This document shows, piece after piece, positions 1 through 7,762 of a stretch of DNA of 61,070 bases; positions within the stretch are counted from its first letter, which is position 1, and each line of letters opens with the position of its first letter. The position numbers and the translations under genes are program-made. The notes under the pieces were generated by a model. It saw nothing but the letters and a program-made list of their open reading frames with translations, ran no database searches and was not told the origin of the DNA. The stretch is from the NCBI RefSeq assembly GCF_006228125.1, contig NZ_VDFY01000143.1, positions 1 through 61,070 of the forward strand, read 5' to 3'. The stretch comes from Micromonospora orduensis. GTDB lineage: Bacteria > Actinomycetota > Actinomycetes > Mycobacteriales > Micromonosporaceae.

Positions 1-1
1 G

Positions 2-820
2 AGGGGCGTCGGGCTGCCCGAGGCCCGGTTGCGGCCGTTCGTCGACAGGTACATCGGCTACCGGGAACGCGCGGATGTGCCGCTGGTCCGCCGGGAGACC
101 GCAGGCGTCTTCGTGGTGCTCATCCTGGGGTGGGGCGCCCCGCTGGACGTGACGGACCCGCGCAGTGCGGAGCGCGGCGTCCGGCGGGTGGACTCGTTCG
201 TGGCAGGCACGTTCGACGGCTGGTGCACGACCCGCACGGTGGGGGTGGGGGAGGGCGTCGAGCTGCTGTTGTCGCCGCTGACCGCCCGCCGCGTTCTCGG
301 TCTGCCGCTGGGTGAGCTGACCAACCGGGCGGTGGGTGTCGGGCAGCTCCCCGACGGGTGGCTCGATCGGCTGCGGTGCCGGCTGGCCGACGCGCCGGAC
401 TGGACGCGACGCTTCGCGCTCCTCGACACGGCGCTCGCCGCCCGGCTGGCGGCGTCCCCACCGGTCGACGCCCGGCTCGACTGGGCCTGGCGGTGGCTCG
501 TGGCACGGGGTGGGCAGGGCTGCGTGGGCACGCTCGCCACCGAGCTCGGGTGGAGCCGGCGACACCTGGCGGTCCGGTTCCGGCAGGAGGTCGGCCTGCC
601 GCCCAAGACGGCGGCCCGGCTGCTGCGCTTCCAGCAGGCCCGCTCGGCCCTGGCCGGCGCCGTCGCGGCGAGCGGAGCGGCGTCGGCCGGGCGAGCCGTC
701 GACTGGGCCGAGGTGGCGGCCCGATGCGGCTACTACGACCAGTCCCACCTCATCCGGGACTTCCACCAGTTCGCCGGGGCTACTCCGGCGGCGCTGCTCG
801 CCGCCCGCCCGACGGGCTGA
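2..820 (+). CDS. AraC-family transcriptional regulator, 5' end outside window
   Basis: DNA-binding regulator with a C-terminal AraC/XylS double helix-turn-helix. The first helix-turn-helix lies around GTLATELGWSRRHLAVRF and the second around WAEVAARCGYYDQSHLIRDF, followed by the typical FAGATPAAL tail. The N-terminal part resembles the non-HTH sensor half of actinobacterial AraC proteins. The reading frame is open to the left edge, and the visible start (LRPFVDRYIGYRE) is normally preceded by residues such as LPxAxLRP, which are present upstream. I therefore read this as a 5'-truncated gene rather than one starting at the TTG at 29. Ligand and targets cannot be told. The small VOC gene follows 66 bp downstream and may be co-transcribed. 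Confidence 0.85.
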   Translation, partial: RGVGLPEARLRPFVDRYIGYRERADVPLVRRETAGVFVVLILGWGAPLDVTDPRSAERGVRRVDSFVAGTFDGWCTTRTVGVGEGVELLLSPLTARRVLGLPLGELTNRAVGVGQLPDGWLDRLRCRLADAPDWTRRFALLDTALAARLAASPPVDARLDWAWRWLVARGGQGCVGTLATELGWSRRHLAVRFRQEVGLPPKTAARLLRFQQARSALAGAVAASGAASAGRAVDWAEVAARCGYYDQSHLIRDFHQFAGATPAALLAARPTG

Positions 821-886
821 CCAGCCGACGGGCCGAGGTCACATTCGTCCAATCGGCAGCGGCGCCGCGGGCGGGAGACTTGTCGC

Positions 887-1255
887 ATGCGAACCGTCTA
901 TCCGATCCTCCGTTATCCCGATCCCCGCTCCGCGATCGACTGGCTCTGCTCCGCCTTCGGTTTCCAGGTGCACGCCGTGCACGAGGCGCCGGACGGCACT
1001 GTCGCGCACGCCGAACTCGTCCTCGACACCGGCATGGTCATGCTGGGTCCCCGGGCCGAGGCGGCGCCTCGGCCGGCCGACACCGACTGGTCGATCTACG
1101 TGGCGGTGCCGGACGTCGACGCTCACTGTGCCCGGGCCCGCGCCGCCGGGGCGGAGATCACGCGTGAGCCGTTCGACACCGACTACGGCTCCCGCGACTA
1201 CGCCGCCCGCGACCTGGCTGGCACCGTGTGGGCGTTCGGCACGTACCGGCCCTGA
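887..1255 (+). CDS. VOC (glyoxalase/bleomycin-resistance fold) family protein
   Basis: A 122-residue single-module vicinal-oxygen-chelate protein. The start MRTVYPILRYPDPRSAIDWL, the central HAELVLDTGMVMLG strand and the C-terminal DLAGTVWAFGTY motif are characteristic of the family. Members bind a metal or small ligand between beta-alpha-beta-beta-beta units and act as dioxygenases, isomerases or drug-binding proteins; substrate is not predictable here. ATG start with GGGAG at 873-877. It follows the AraC regulator in the same direction, so the regulator may control it (inference). A stem-loop ends the unit. Confidence 0.85.
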   Translation: MRTVYPILRYPDPRSAIDWLCSAFGFQVHAVHEAPDGTVAHAELVLDTGMVMLGPRAEAAPRPADTDWSIYVAVPDVDAHCARARAAGAEITREPFDTDYGSRDYAARDLAGTVWAFGTYRP

Positions 1256-1269
1256 GCCTCGGCTGGGGC

Positions 1270-1303
1270 GCCGACCGGCCCACACGGGAGGCGGCCGGTC
1301 GGC
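1270..1303 (+). terminator. Stem-loop terminator after VOC gene
   Basis: Perfect 11-bp inverted repeat (1270-1280 with 1293-1303) beginning 15 nt after the VOC stop codon. No U-tract, as is usual in very GC-rich actinobacteria. Confidence 0.55.
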
Positions 1304-1392
1304 TGCCGGCCACCGGCGCCGAAACCGCAGGTCGCGCCGGTCCGGCCGGGTGACCTGGCGAACCTCGCCGGTTGCGGTGTGCGAGCAAGGTA

Positions 1393-1421
1393 TTGCACTG
1401 GGTGATCGTCCTGCGTACGCT
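1393..1421 (+). promoter_or_regulatory. Sigma70-type promoter of the XRE regulator gene
   Basis: TTGCAC at 1393-1398 and TACGCT at 1416-1421 are separated by exactly 17 bp. The -10 box ends 20 bp before the ATG at 1442, and a GGGGAGG ribosome-binding site lies between. A short GCAA-N4-TTGC dyad overlaps the -35 box and could be an autoregulatory site (inference). Confidence 0.6.
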
Positions 1422-1441
1422 CCCTCGATGGGGAGGCCGGG

Positions 1442-2299
1442 ATGCCGCTGCCAACAAGTCCTGTCATTCGACGAGTACGGCTGGGCGCGGAACTGCGCCA
1501 GTTGCGCCGACGTGAGGCGCTGACCCTGGAGCAGGTCTGTGACCGGCTGGGGTGGGCCTCGACGTCGAAGCTGTCCCGCATCGAGCTGGGGCAGAGCCGA
1601 CCGGACCTCGCCGACGTGCTGGACCTGCTGGACGTCTACCAGGTGCCGTCGCCGGCCCGCGACGCGCTTATCGTGATCGCCCGGGACGCGGCCACCAGCC
1701 GTGGCTGGTGGAAGACGTTGGGCGAGATGAGCGAGCGGCAGCGCACGTACGCCGAGCTGGAGGCGGGTGCCGCCCACATCGTCGAGTACCAGCCGGCGGT
1801 CGTGCCGGGGCTGCTCCAGACACCGGCGTACGCCCGGTTGCGGGTCGCCGCCGGCGCCCTGCTCGCGCCCGACGTCGACGTCGAGGTGGAGGTGCGCGCC
1901 CGGGCGCTGCGTCAGGAGGTGCTGCGTCGGGCCGACCCGCCGCGCTACACGGCGGTGCTCGCCGAGGCGGTCTGCGACCCGGGCGACCTGCCCGTCGAGG
2001 TGTGGCGCGAACAGCTGCGGCACCTGGTCGCCGTGACCGGGCTGGCCCACGTGACGGTGCGGCTGCTGCCGCGTGGGGCGGCCGGTGGTGGCCTGCACCC
2101 GCTCACGCCGTACTCCTGCTATGCCTTTCCCGACCCGGCGGACCCGCGGACGGTGATGTTGGAGGCGTTGACCACCGACGTCCGGTTGGCCACGGTGCTG
2201 GACGTCGACCGCTACGAGCGGATGACCGAGGCGCTGCTGGCGGCCGCGCTGTCAGCGGAGGAGACGGTCACCGCGCTGGCCCGGCGCGTCGGCGAGTGA
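1442..2299 (+). CDS. XRE-family helix-turn-helix protein with DUF5753 domain
   Basis: A 285-residue regulator of a type abundant in Streptomyces and Micromonospora. Residues about 10-65 form an XRE helix-turn-helix (LGAELRQLRRREALTLEQV, SKLSRIELGQSRPD). The remainder is DUF5753, recognisable from WWKTLGEMSERQRTYAELEAGA, the EYQPAVVPGLLQTPAYAR motif and the C-terminal VMLEALTTDVRL region. Such genes usually sit beside a small DUF397 gene, and the pair has been compared with toxin-antitoxin or morphogenesis regulators. No DUF397 frame is visible on either side, so this copy is an orphan. Start is fixed by a good promoter and GGGGAGG ribosome-binding site. Confidence 0.9.
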   Translation: MPLPTSPVIRRVRLGAELRQLRRREALTLEQVCDRLGWASTSKLSRIELGQSRPDLADVLDLLDVYQVPSPARDALIVIARDAATSRGWWKTLGEMSERQRTYAELEAGAAHIVEYQPAVVPGLLQTPAYARLRVAAGALLAPDVDVEVEVRARALRQEVLRRADPPRYTAVLAEAVCDPGDLPVEVWREQLRHLVAVTGLAHVTVRLLPRGAAGGGLHPLTPYSCYAFPDPADPRTVMLEALTTDVRLATVLDVDRYERMTEALLAAALSAEETVTALARRVGE

Positions 2300-2410
2300 G
2301 GCGGGCACGGCGGCGCCCGCGCGGCCACCGGGCCCGGCGCCCCCGAGCCCGTCGGGACCGGCGGCCGGCGCGTGCGCAGGCACGCTAACCGGGGGGTACG
2401 ACAGCTCCGC

Positions 2411-2704
2411 TCAGGCCGGCACGTCGAGGAAGTGCTCGACCACCGGCGGCCCGGCGAAGTGCGGGCCGATCAGGGCGCGCCACTGCTCGAACCGCTCGGT
2501 GGCCCGGAAGTTCTCCTCGTGCGCCTCGACCGAGTCCCATTCGACGAGCAGCACGAACCGGGTCGGGGACTCGATGCCCCGGGTCATCCGCACCGACCGG
2601 CAGCCGGTGGCCCCGGCCAGGATCGGGTGGCCCTGGGCGTACGCGGCGGTGAACACGTCCTCGTGTCCGGGCAGTACGTCGATCAACGCGACCTCAAGCA
2701 CCAT
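2411..2704 (-). CDS. Antibiotic-biosynthesis-monooxygenase-fold protein (ABM/dimeric alpha-beta barrel)
   Basis: A 97-residue single-domain protein. MVLEVALIDVLPGHEDVFTAAYAQ, ATGCRSVRMTRGIESPTRFVLLVEWDSVEAHEENFR and the FxQWRALIGPHFAGPPVVEHF end match the ABM family, in which small dimeric proteins act as cofactor-free monooxygenases, heme-degrading enzymes or stress proteins. The family half with ExxFRxSxxFxxWRxLIGPxFxxxPxVEHF is common in actinobacteria and usually uncharacterised. ATG start chosen because the conserved first strand begins there; the frame is open further upstream but without conserved sequence. Convergent with the XRE gene, with an 111-bp gap. Confidence 0.85.
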   Translation of the reverse strand: MVLEVALIDVLPGHEDVFTAAYAQGHPILAGATGCRSVRMTRGIESPTRFVLLVEWDSVEAHEENFRATERFEQWRALIGPHFAGPPVVEHFLDVPA

Positions 2705-2880
2705 GTCGCACAGCCTCCCACGGCCCGGGGGAGCGGCGGCGTCGTGGGGTCGGCGGCCGCACCCGATCTGCACTAGCCTCCTAGGACACGCCCGCGCGTG
2801 TGGCGCGCGCGGTGCCAGTGGGCAGTGCCACCGGCCGCCCGGGGTGTGATCACGGCGCGTGGTGGGCAACAATGGTCCCC

Positions 2881-3001
2881 GAGGAGGGGAGTATTCCCCC
2901 GCGTCGGAGTCGTCAGCACGGTCGATCGCCGCAAGCCCGGGCGTTCCGACCCGGCTCCGTCGGTCGTCACCCCGGTGGGGCGGCGGCGGAAGAGACCTCC
3001 G
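2881..3001 (+). promoter_or_regulatory. yybP-ykoY (manganese) riboswitch upstream of terC
   Basis: Seen: the conserved 5' GGGGAGTA (2886-2893) and 3' AGACCTCC (2993-3000); P1 formed by GGAGG 2883-2887 with CCTCC 2996-3000; an inner helix CGGAG 2905-2909 with CTCCG 2955-2959; the conserved GTCGTCA (2909-2915) next to that helix, and CCGGCTCCG on its 3' side. These match the class layout (compare the Lactococcus yybP-ykoY RNA, from memory). Known: the class senses Mn2+ and often controls TerC, YybP or MntP-type proteins. The 3' P1 strand CCTCCG (2996-3001) is exactly complementary to CGGAGG (3078-3083), the terC Shine-Dalgarno region. This suggests Mn2+ binding frees the ribosome-binding site (inference). 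Confidence 0.87.
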
Positions 3002-3091
3002 ACAGTCACCAGAGTGAGCGTCACCGGTACACCGGCCTCCCCACGGGCGTACGGTGTGCCCGACGCCGCGTGTCTGCCGGAGGATGGAACG

Positions 3092-4090
3092 TTGGACGTG
3101 TCCGGATTGGTGTGGGCGGGGACCCTCGTCGCACTGACTGCGGTTCTGCTCGTCGACCTGTTGATCATCGGTCGGCGTCCGCACGAGCCGAGCGTGCGGG
3201 AGTCGAGCCTCTGGGTCGCGTTCTATGTCGGCCTGGCCCTGCTCTTCGGCGCCGGCCTCTGGTTGACCTCCGGGGCCAGCGCGGCGGGGCAGTTCTACAC
3301 CGGCTGGCTCACCGAGTACAGCCTCTCGGTGGACAACCTCTTCGTCTTCGTGATCATCATGGCCCGCTTCGGGGTGCCCCGGCCGTACCAGCAGAAGGTG
3401 CTGCTCATCGGCATCGTGCTGGCCCTGGTGATGCGCGGCGGGTTCATCGCCGCCGGCGCCGCGCTGATCTCGCAGTTCTCCTGGGTCTTCTACATCTTCG
3501 GCGCGTTCCTGATCTACACGGCGGTCAACCTGGCCCGCCAGGGTGAACCGGACGAGGACGAGTTCTCCGAGAACCTGCTGATCCGCTGGAGCCGCCGGGC
3601 GCTGCCGATCTCCAAGGGCTACGACGACGCGAAGCTGATCACCCACGAGAACGGCAAGCGGCTGTTCACCCCGATGCTCATCGTGATGATCGCGATTGGC
3701 ACCACCGACCTGATCTTCGCTCTGGACTCGATCCCGGCGATCTTCGGCATCACCCAGGAGCCGTACCTGGTCTTCACCGCGAACGTTTTCGCGCTGATGG
3801 GCCTGCGGCAGCTCTACTTCCTGCTCGGCGGCCTGCTGGACCGGCTGATCTACCTGAGCTACGGCCTGGCCGTGGTGCTCGGCTTCATCGGGGTCAAGCT
3901 CGTGCTGGAGGCGCTGGCCGACAACAACCTGCCGTTCATCAACGGCGGGGAGCACGTGGGCTGGGCGCCGCACATCCCGATCTGGCTCTCGCTGCTGGTC
4001 ATCATCGGCACGCTGGGCATCGCCACCGTCGCCAGTCTGATCAAGTCCTCCCGGGACCGGCGCCGCGAGCTGACCGACGCCCGACGCTGA
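3092..4090 (+). CDS. TerC-family integral membrane protein
   Basis: A 332-residue polytopic membrane protein of the TerC/Alx family, implicated in Mn2+ export or metal supply to exported proteins. Typical motifs are LTEYSLSVDNLFVFVIIM (with the acidic/Asn cluster), VMRGGFIAAGAALI, TTDLIFALDSIPAIFGITQEPYLVFTANVFALMGLRQLYFLLGGLLDRLIYLSYGLAVVLGFIGVKL and a basic C-terminal tail. The frame is open upstream, but TTG at 3092 is preferred: GGAGG (3079-3083) lies 8 nt before it, the length then fits the family, and upstream sequence is the riboswitch. Expression is therefore probably Mn2+-dependent. Confidence 0.93.
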   Translation: MDVSGLVWAGTLVALTAVLLVDLLIIGRRPHEPSVRESSLWVAFYVGLALLFGAGLWLTSGASAAGQFYTGWLTEYSLSVDNLFVFVIIMARFGVPRPYQQKVLLIGIVLALVMRGGFIAAGAALISQFSWVFYIFGAFLIYTAVNLARQGEPDEDEFSENLLIRWSRRALPISKGYDDAKLITHENGKRLFTPMLIVMIAIGTTDLIFALDSIPAIFGITQEPYLVFTANVFALMGLRQLYFLLGGLLDRLIYLSYGLAVVLGFIGVKLVLEALADNNLPFINGGEHVGWAPHIPIWLSLLVIIGTLGIATVASLIKSSRDRRRELTDARR

Positions 4091-4097
4091 CGTCGCG

Positions 4098-4125
4098 CCG
4101 GCCGGGCGTCCGAGCGCCCGGCCGG
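4098..4125. terminator. Bidirectional stem-loop between terC and the NlpC/P60 gene
   Basis: Perfect 11-bp inverted repeat (4098-4108 and 4115-4125) with a 6-nt loop, filling the 37-bp gap between two convergent genes. Confidence 0.65.
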
Positions 4126-4127
4126 TG

Positions 4128-5042
4128 TCAGACCCGGTGCGCGCCGACCAGGGTGGCGGTGCGCTCGGCCGGCAGGGCCTCCTCGATGACTCGCCGCCGC
4201 CGGTAGCAGGCGTGCAACATCCGTCGCTGCTCCCCGCCCGGGGCCGCGGTGACGATCCCGATGTGGTGGATGCCGCGGCCGGGCCGCGCGAAGAAGTAGA
4301 GGTCGCCGGGGCGTTCCGCGCCGAGCGGCAGCGGAGTGGTGGCCACCGCCTGGTCGTCGGCGTCGCGGGGCAGCAGGACCCCGAAGCGCCGCCACGCCAG
4401 GTGCACCAGCCCGGAACAGTCGATGCCGTACGCGGACAGCCCACCCCACACGTACGCCACGTCCAGCAGCCGCTGCGCCACGGCGAGCACCTGCTCGGCG
4501 CTCGGCGGCTCGGTGGACGGCAGGGCGAGGTCGCTGTCGGGTAGCCAGAGCGGCGTGGCCTGGCCGGGAACGTGCACCGGCTGCCAGCCGTCGCGGGCCG
4601 GACCGGCCGGCACGAGGCGGGTCCCGACGACCACGCCGGGCACCACGACCGGCCCGTGCGGCGCGGCGCGCAACCCGGTGACCGTCGCGTCCACCACCAG
4701 CGGATCCCCGGCGACGGTCGGGTCGACGGGGGTGAGCTGGTCGGCGGGGAGCCAGCCCGGGTAGCCGCGTGGGTCCAGCTTGGCGGCTGGCTGTTCGACG
4801 GCGACCACCCGCGCCCAGCCGTCCGGGCGCAGCTCGCTGACCAGGACCCGCTCGCCGAGCAGGAGCTGGCTCAGCACGCAGTCGCCGACCTGCTGGTCGG
4901 TGTCGAGGCCGGAGATCCAGGCCGAGATGTCGGCGCCGGCGCTCAGCGCCGGGCCGTCGACCGGACGGACCGCCTCGGGGGAGGTCCACAGGGTGGCCAC
5001 CGCGACCCGGACGAGGGCCTCGCGGCCCGTTTGCAGCTCCAC
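4128..5042 (-). CDS. NlpC/P60 gamma-D-glutamyl-L-diamino acid endopeptidase-like protein (YkfC type)
   Basis: Cleaves the gamma-D-Glu-diamino acid bond in murein peptides. N-terminal SH3b-like modules (VRVAVATLWTSPEAVRPVD; GWARVVAVEQ; GYPGWLPADQL) precede an NlpC/P60 domain with catalytic Cys in YGIDCSGLVHLAWRRFGV and His in GIHHIGIVTA. About 304 residues without a secretion signal, close to Bacillus YkfC and fitting a cytoplasmic recycling role. I chose GTG at 5042, preceded by GGGGG; a TTG at 5105 overlapping the upstream gene by 4 bp is also possible. It lies directly downstream of the dipeptide epimerase, as ykfC and ykfB do in Bacillus. Confidence 0.87.
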   Translation of the reverse strand: MELQTGREALVRVAVATLWTSPEAVRPVDGPALSAGADISAWISGLDTDQQVGDCVLSQLLLGERVLVSELRPDGWARVVAVEQPAAKLDPRGYPGWLPADQLTPVDPTVAGDPLVVDATVTGLRAAPHGPVVVPGVVVGTRLVPAGPARDGWQPVHVPGQATPLWLPDSDLALPSTEPPSAEQVLAVAQRLLDVAYVWGGLSAYGIDCSGLVHLAWRRFGVLLPRDADDQAVATTPLPLGAERPGDLYFFARPGRGIHHIGIVTAAPGGEQRRMLHACYRRRRVIEEALPAERTATLVGAHRV

Positions 5043-5101
5043 GTCAACCCCCAGCTCGAATCGGCTGTCCCGGGGAACTCTATGAAAGAAAGCAACGGCG
5101 T

Positions 5102-6199
5102 TCAACCGCTGACTTGCACCTTAGCTTCAGTAAGGCCGGAAATGCCCAGGCCAGGAGCCTCCGGCAACACCACTGTCGCCCCCTCGTAGCGGATCCCACC
5201 CTGCACCGGCGACCAGGCCAGCCACCAGGCGGCGTCCAGGTCCGCCACGGCCGTGGTGCCGTACGCCGCGACCAGGCTCGCCGCCGCGCCGATGCCGACC
5301 TGACTCTCCATCATCGACCCGACCACCGTGCCGAGGCCGTGCGCGGCGGCCAGCTCCAGCAGCGTGCGCGCCGGGTGCAGCCCGCCGCACTTGGCCAGCT
5401 TGACGTTCACCATGTCGGCGGCCCGGCGACGGATCACCTCCACCAGGTCACGCACCCCGAAGACCGCCTCGTCGGCGAGGATCGGCACGGACACCCGGTC
5501 GCTGACCCACGCCAGACCGTCCAGGTCCCAGCGCGCCACCGGCTGCTCGACCAGTTCCACGTCGAGGCCGGCGTCCTCAATGCCCCGGATCACCCGCACC
5601 GCCTCCCGGGGCGTCCACCCCTGGTTGGCGTCCAGTCGGATCCGGACCCCGGCGCCGACCGCCGCGCGGACCGCCCGCACCCGGTCCAGGTCACCCGCCG
5701 CGTCGGTGCCGACCTTCAACTTGAGCACGCCGAAACCGTCGGCCTGCCGCTGCCGCGCGGCCGCCGCCAGGTCGACCGCGTCGCCCGCCGCGAGGGTCAC
5801 GTCCGTCGGGACCCGCAGCGCCGTGCCACCCAGCAGACGCACAAGCGGTACGCCCAACCGCCGCGCGGTCAGGTCGTGCAGCGCCACGTCCACAGCCGCC
5901 TTCGCGGCCTCGTTGCCGACCACCGCCCGCTGCACCTCCGCGCAGCGGGCCACCAGGTCGTCCGGGTCACGGCCGATCAACAGCGGCCCGAGCAGCTCGC
6001 GCACGCACGCCTGGGAACCGGCGACCGACGCCCCGGTGACCTGCCAGACCTGCGGCGCCTCGCCGAAGCCGGACCGGCCGTCCGCGTCCACGAGTTCGAC
6101 GACCAGGGTTTCGACAGTCGTGGTGCGACGCAGCGCGGTGACGAACGGAGTGTGTAAGGGGGCGGAAACCCGGTGGGTGCGTACCGCCGAGATCGTCAT
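5102..6199 (-). CDS. L-Ala-D/L-Glu (dipeptide) epimerase, enolase superfamily
   Basis: Epimerises L-Ala-D-Glu from murein peptides to L-Ala-L-Glu, allowing reuse or degradation. 365 residues with the muconate-lactonizing-enzyme subgroup pattern: catalytic KxK in GVLKLKVG, metal ligands in IRLDANQGW, VELVEQPV and PILADEAVFGVRDL, and the second catalytic Lys in MVNVKLAKCGG. Start at MTISAVRTHRV, where homology begins. The NlpC/P60 gene follows at once, giving a two-gene murein-peptide unit (inference from Bacillus ykfB-ykfC). Exact dipeptide preference cannot be read from sequence; other cis-dipeptides are possible substrates. Confidence 0.88.
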   Translation of the reverse strand: MTISAVRTHRVSAPLHTPFVTALRRTTTVETLVVELVDADGRSGFGEAPQVWQVTGASVAGSQACVRELLGPLLIGRDPDDLVARCAEVQRAVVGNEAAKAAVDVALHDLTARRLGVPLVRLLGGTALRVPTDVTLAAGDAVDLAAAARQRQADGFGVLKLKVGTDAAGDLDRVRAVRAAVGAGVRIRLDANQGWTPREAVRVIRGIEDAGLDVELVEQPVARWDLDGLAWVSDRVSVPILADEAVFGVRDLVEVIRRRAADMVNVKLAKCGGLHPARTLLELAAAHGLGTVVGSMMESQVGIGAAASLVAAYGTTAVADLDAAWWLAWSPVQGGIRYEGATVVLPEAPGLGISGLTEAKVQVSG

Positions 6200-6242
6200 G
6201 TGGGGCACCCTATACGCAGACTCGCGGCGGAGGGGGAGACCG

Positions 6243-7040
6243 ATGACCGGGCGGGACTGGGAGCTGGTGGGCGCGCCGAACGCCCGTGACCTGGGTGGCC
6301 TGCCGGGCGCCGACGGCCGGCGGGTACGCGCCGGACGGCTGATCCGCACCCCTGCGCTGGGCCGCCTCACCGACGAGGACCTGCCGGTGCTCGCGAAGCT
6401 CGGACCGGCCTGTGTGCTGGACCTGCGGGACTCCTCGGAGGTCGCGGTCGCCCCGGCGGACCGGCTGGCCGGCGAACCGCGGGTGGTGCACCTGCCGGTA
6501 CACGACCCGGAACACCCCGTCTTCACGTACGTCTCGGCGGTGCTGCTCGGCCACGACCTCGACGCGTACGCGGAGCTGGCCCGGCAGGGCACGGCGGGGG
6601 CGATGGCCCAGATCTACAGGTGGTTCGTCACCGGTGAGTCGGCGCGGGTCGGCTTCGCCGAGGCGGTGCGGCTGGCCACCCGGCCGGAGAACCTGCCGCT
6701 GGTCTACCACTGCTCCGCCGGCAAGGACCGCACCGGCTGGCTCACCGTCATCCTGCTGACCGCGCTCGGCGTCGACGAGGCGACGATCCGCGCCGAGTAC
6801 CTGCGCAACAACGCGCTGACCGAGAGCCTGCGCGCGGTGATCGTCGAGGCGATGCGACGGCGGCAGCCGGAACTGGACGTGGAGGCCGTGCTGCCGGTGC
6901 TGGAGGTCCGCGACGCGTACCTCGACGCCGGCTACGACGAGGTACGCCTGGTGCACGGCTCGTTCGACGGCTACCTGCGCGACGGGCTCGGGCTGACCGA
7001 CGACGTCCTCACGACGCTGCGGGCGCAGCTGCTGGAGTGA
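6243..7040 (+). CDS. Tyrosine-protein phosphatase (PF13350-type)
   Basis: A 265-residue phosphatase. The P-loop HCSAGKDRTGW (residues 156-166, nucleophile Cys157) is the CxxGKDRTG form found in MptpB-like and related lipid/tyrosine phosphatases. The N-terminal NARDLGGLPGADGRRVRAGRLIRTPALGRLTDED block is typical of the family. Substrate (phosphotyrosine or phosphoinositide) is unknown. The ATG has a strong ribosome-binding site, GGAGGGGGAG, at 6229-6238. It is divergent from the epimerase with only 43 bp between starts, so promoters must overlap. Its 3' end overlaps the convergent lysoplasmalogenase-like gene by 32 bp. Confidence 0.92.
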   Translation: MTGRDWELVGAPNARDLGGLPGADGRRVRAGRLIRTPALGRLTDEDLPVLAKLGPACVLDLRDSSEVAVAPADRLAGEPRVVHLPVHDPEHPVFTYVSAVLLGHDLDAYAELARQGTAGAMAQIYRWFVTGESARVGFAEAVRLATRPENLPLVYHCSAGKDRTGWLTVILLTALGVDEATIRAEYLRNNALTESLRAVIVEAMRRRQPELDVEAVLPVLEVRDAYLDAGYDEVRLVHGSFDGYLRDGLGLTDDVLTTLRAQLLE

Positions 7041-7710
7041 CCGGCGCGCCCGGCGGGGCCTGCGCGTGGGCCGCCCGGCCGGCGACGATCAGCGCCTGAC
7101 CGGCCGCGTACGTCGCCATGATCAGCACCGGCGCTCCCGGTGGCCGTGCCACGTCGGCCACCCCGGCGGCGATCAGCAGGTCGGAGCCGAGGAACAACGC
7201 GGCGCCGAGACCGACCCGCCAGCCCTGCGTGACGGCGGTGGTTGCCATCGCGGCCAACGCGAGCGCGTAGCCGGCCACCGGTACGGCCAGTCCCGCGTCG
7301 GTCAGTCCCGCCCACATCCAGGCCAGCGCGAGGACTGTCAGTACCGCGTACCCCAGGGGGACCGCGACCAGCGGCGGGCGGCGCAACGCGGTCGCGGCGC
7401 CGCCCCGGGTGAACGCCGCGAGGTAGCACAGATGGGTGCCGAGGAAGCAGGCCATGCCGGCGATGAACCAGCCGGTGCCGTCGCCCAGCAGGGCCACGTC
7501 GCCGCCGGTGGCGAACGCCAGCCCGGCGAGCACCAGCCGATCCGCCCGGGCCGCACGCTCGACTGTGGACCGCCACAGGTACGCGGCCAGCAACGGCATG
7601 AGCAGCGGCTTGCTGAGCACCTCGGCCAGGTGGTTGTCGGTGGCGTTGGCCAGCAGGTTCGCCGCCGTCACGGCGAGGAAGACGACCAGGATGGTGCGGC
7701 TGCGCGGCAT
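7009..7710 (-). CDS. YhhN-family (lysoplasmalogenase/TMEM86-like) membrane protein
   Basis: A 233-residue hydrophobic protein with about eight predicted membrane segments. Family signature elements are KPLLMPLLAAYLWR near the N-terminus, LVLAGLAFATGGDVALLGD (acidic residue in the membrane) and GAALFLGSDLLIA. Eukaryotic and some bacterial members hydrolyse the vinyl-ether bond of lysoplasmalogens; the actinobacterial role is not established. The C-terminus is an alanine/proline-rich tail overlapping the phosphatase gene on the other strand. Confidence 0.85.
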   Translation of the reverse strand: MPRSRTILVVFLAVTAANLLANATDNHLAEVLSKPLLMPLLAAYLWRSTVERAARADRLVLAGLAFATGGDVALLGDGTGWFIAGMACFLGTHLCYLAAFTRGGAATALRRPPLVAVPLGYAVLTVLALAWMWAGLTDAGLAVPVAGYALALAAMATTAVTQGWRVGLGAALFLGSDLLIAAGVADVARPPGAPVLIMATYAAGQALIVAGRAAHAQAPPGAPVTPAAAPAAS

Positions 7711-7762
7711 CGGCGGCTCCGGGGTGGGGGTGCGAGCAGCCTAGCCGCAGCGGCGGTCCCGG

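Noticed and set aside
2798..3091. Longer N-terminus for TerC
   Set aside because: This sequence is the riboswitch and its expression region; the TTG at 3092 has the proper ribosome-binding site and family length.
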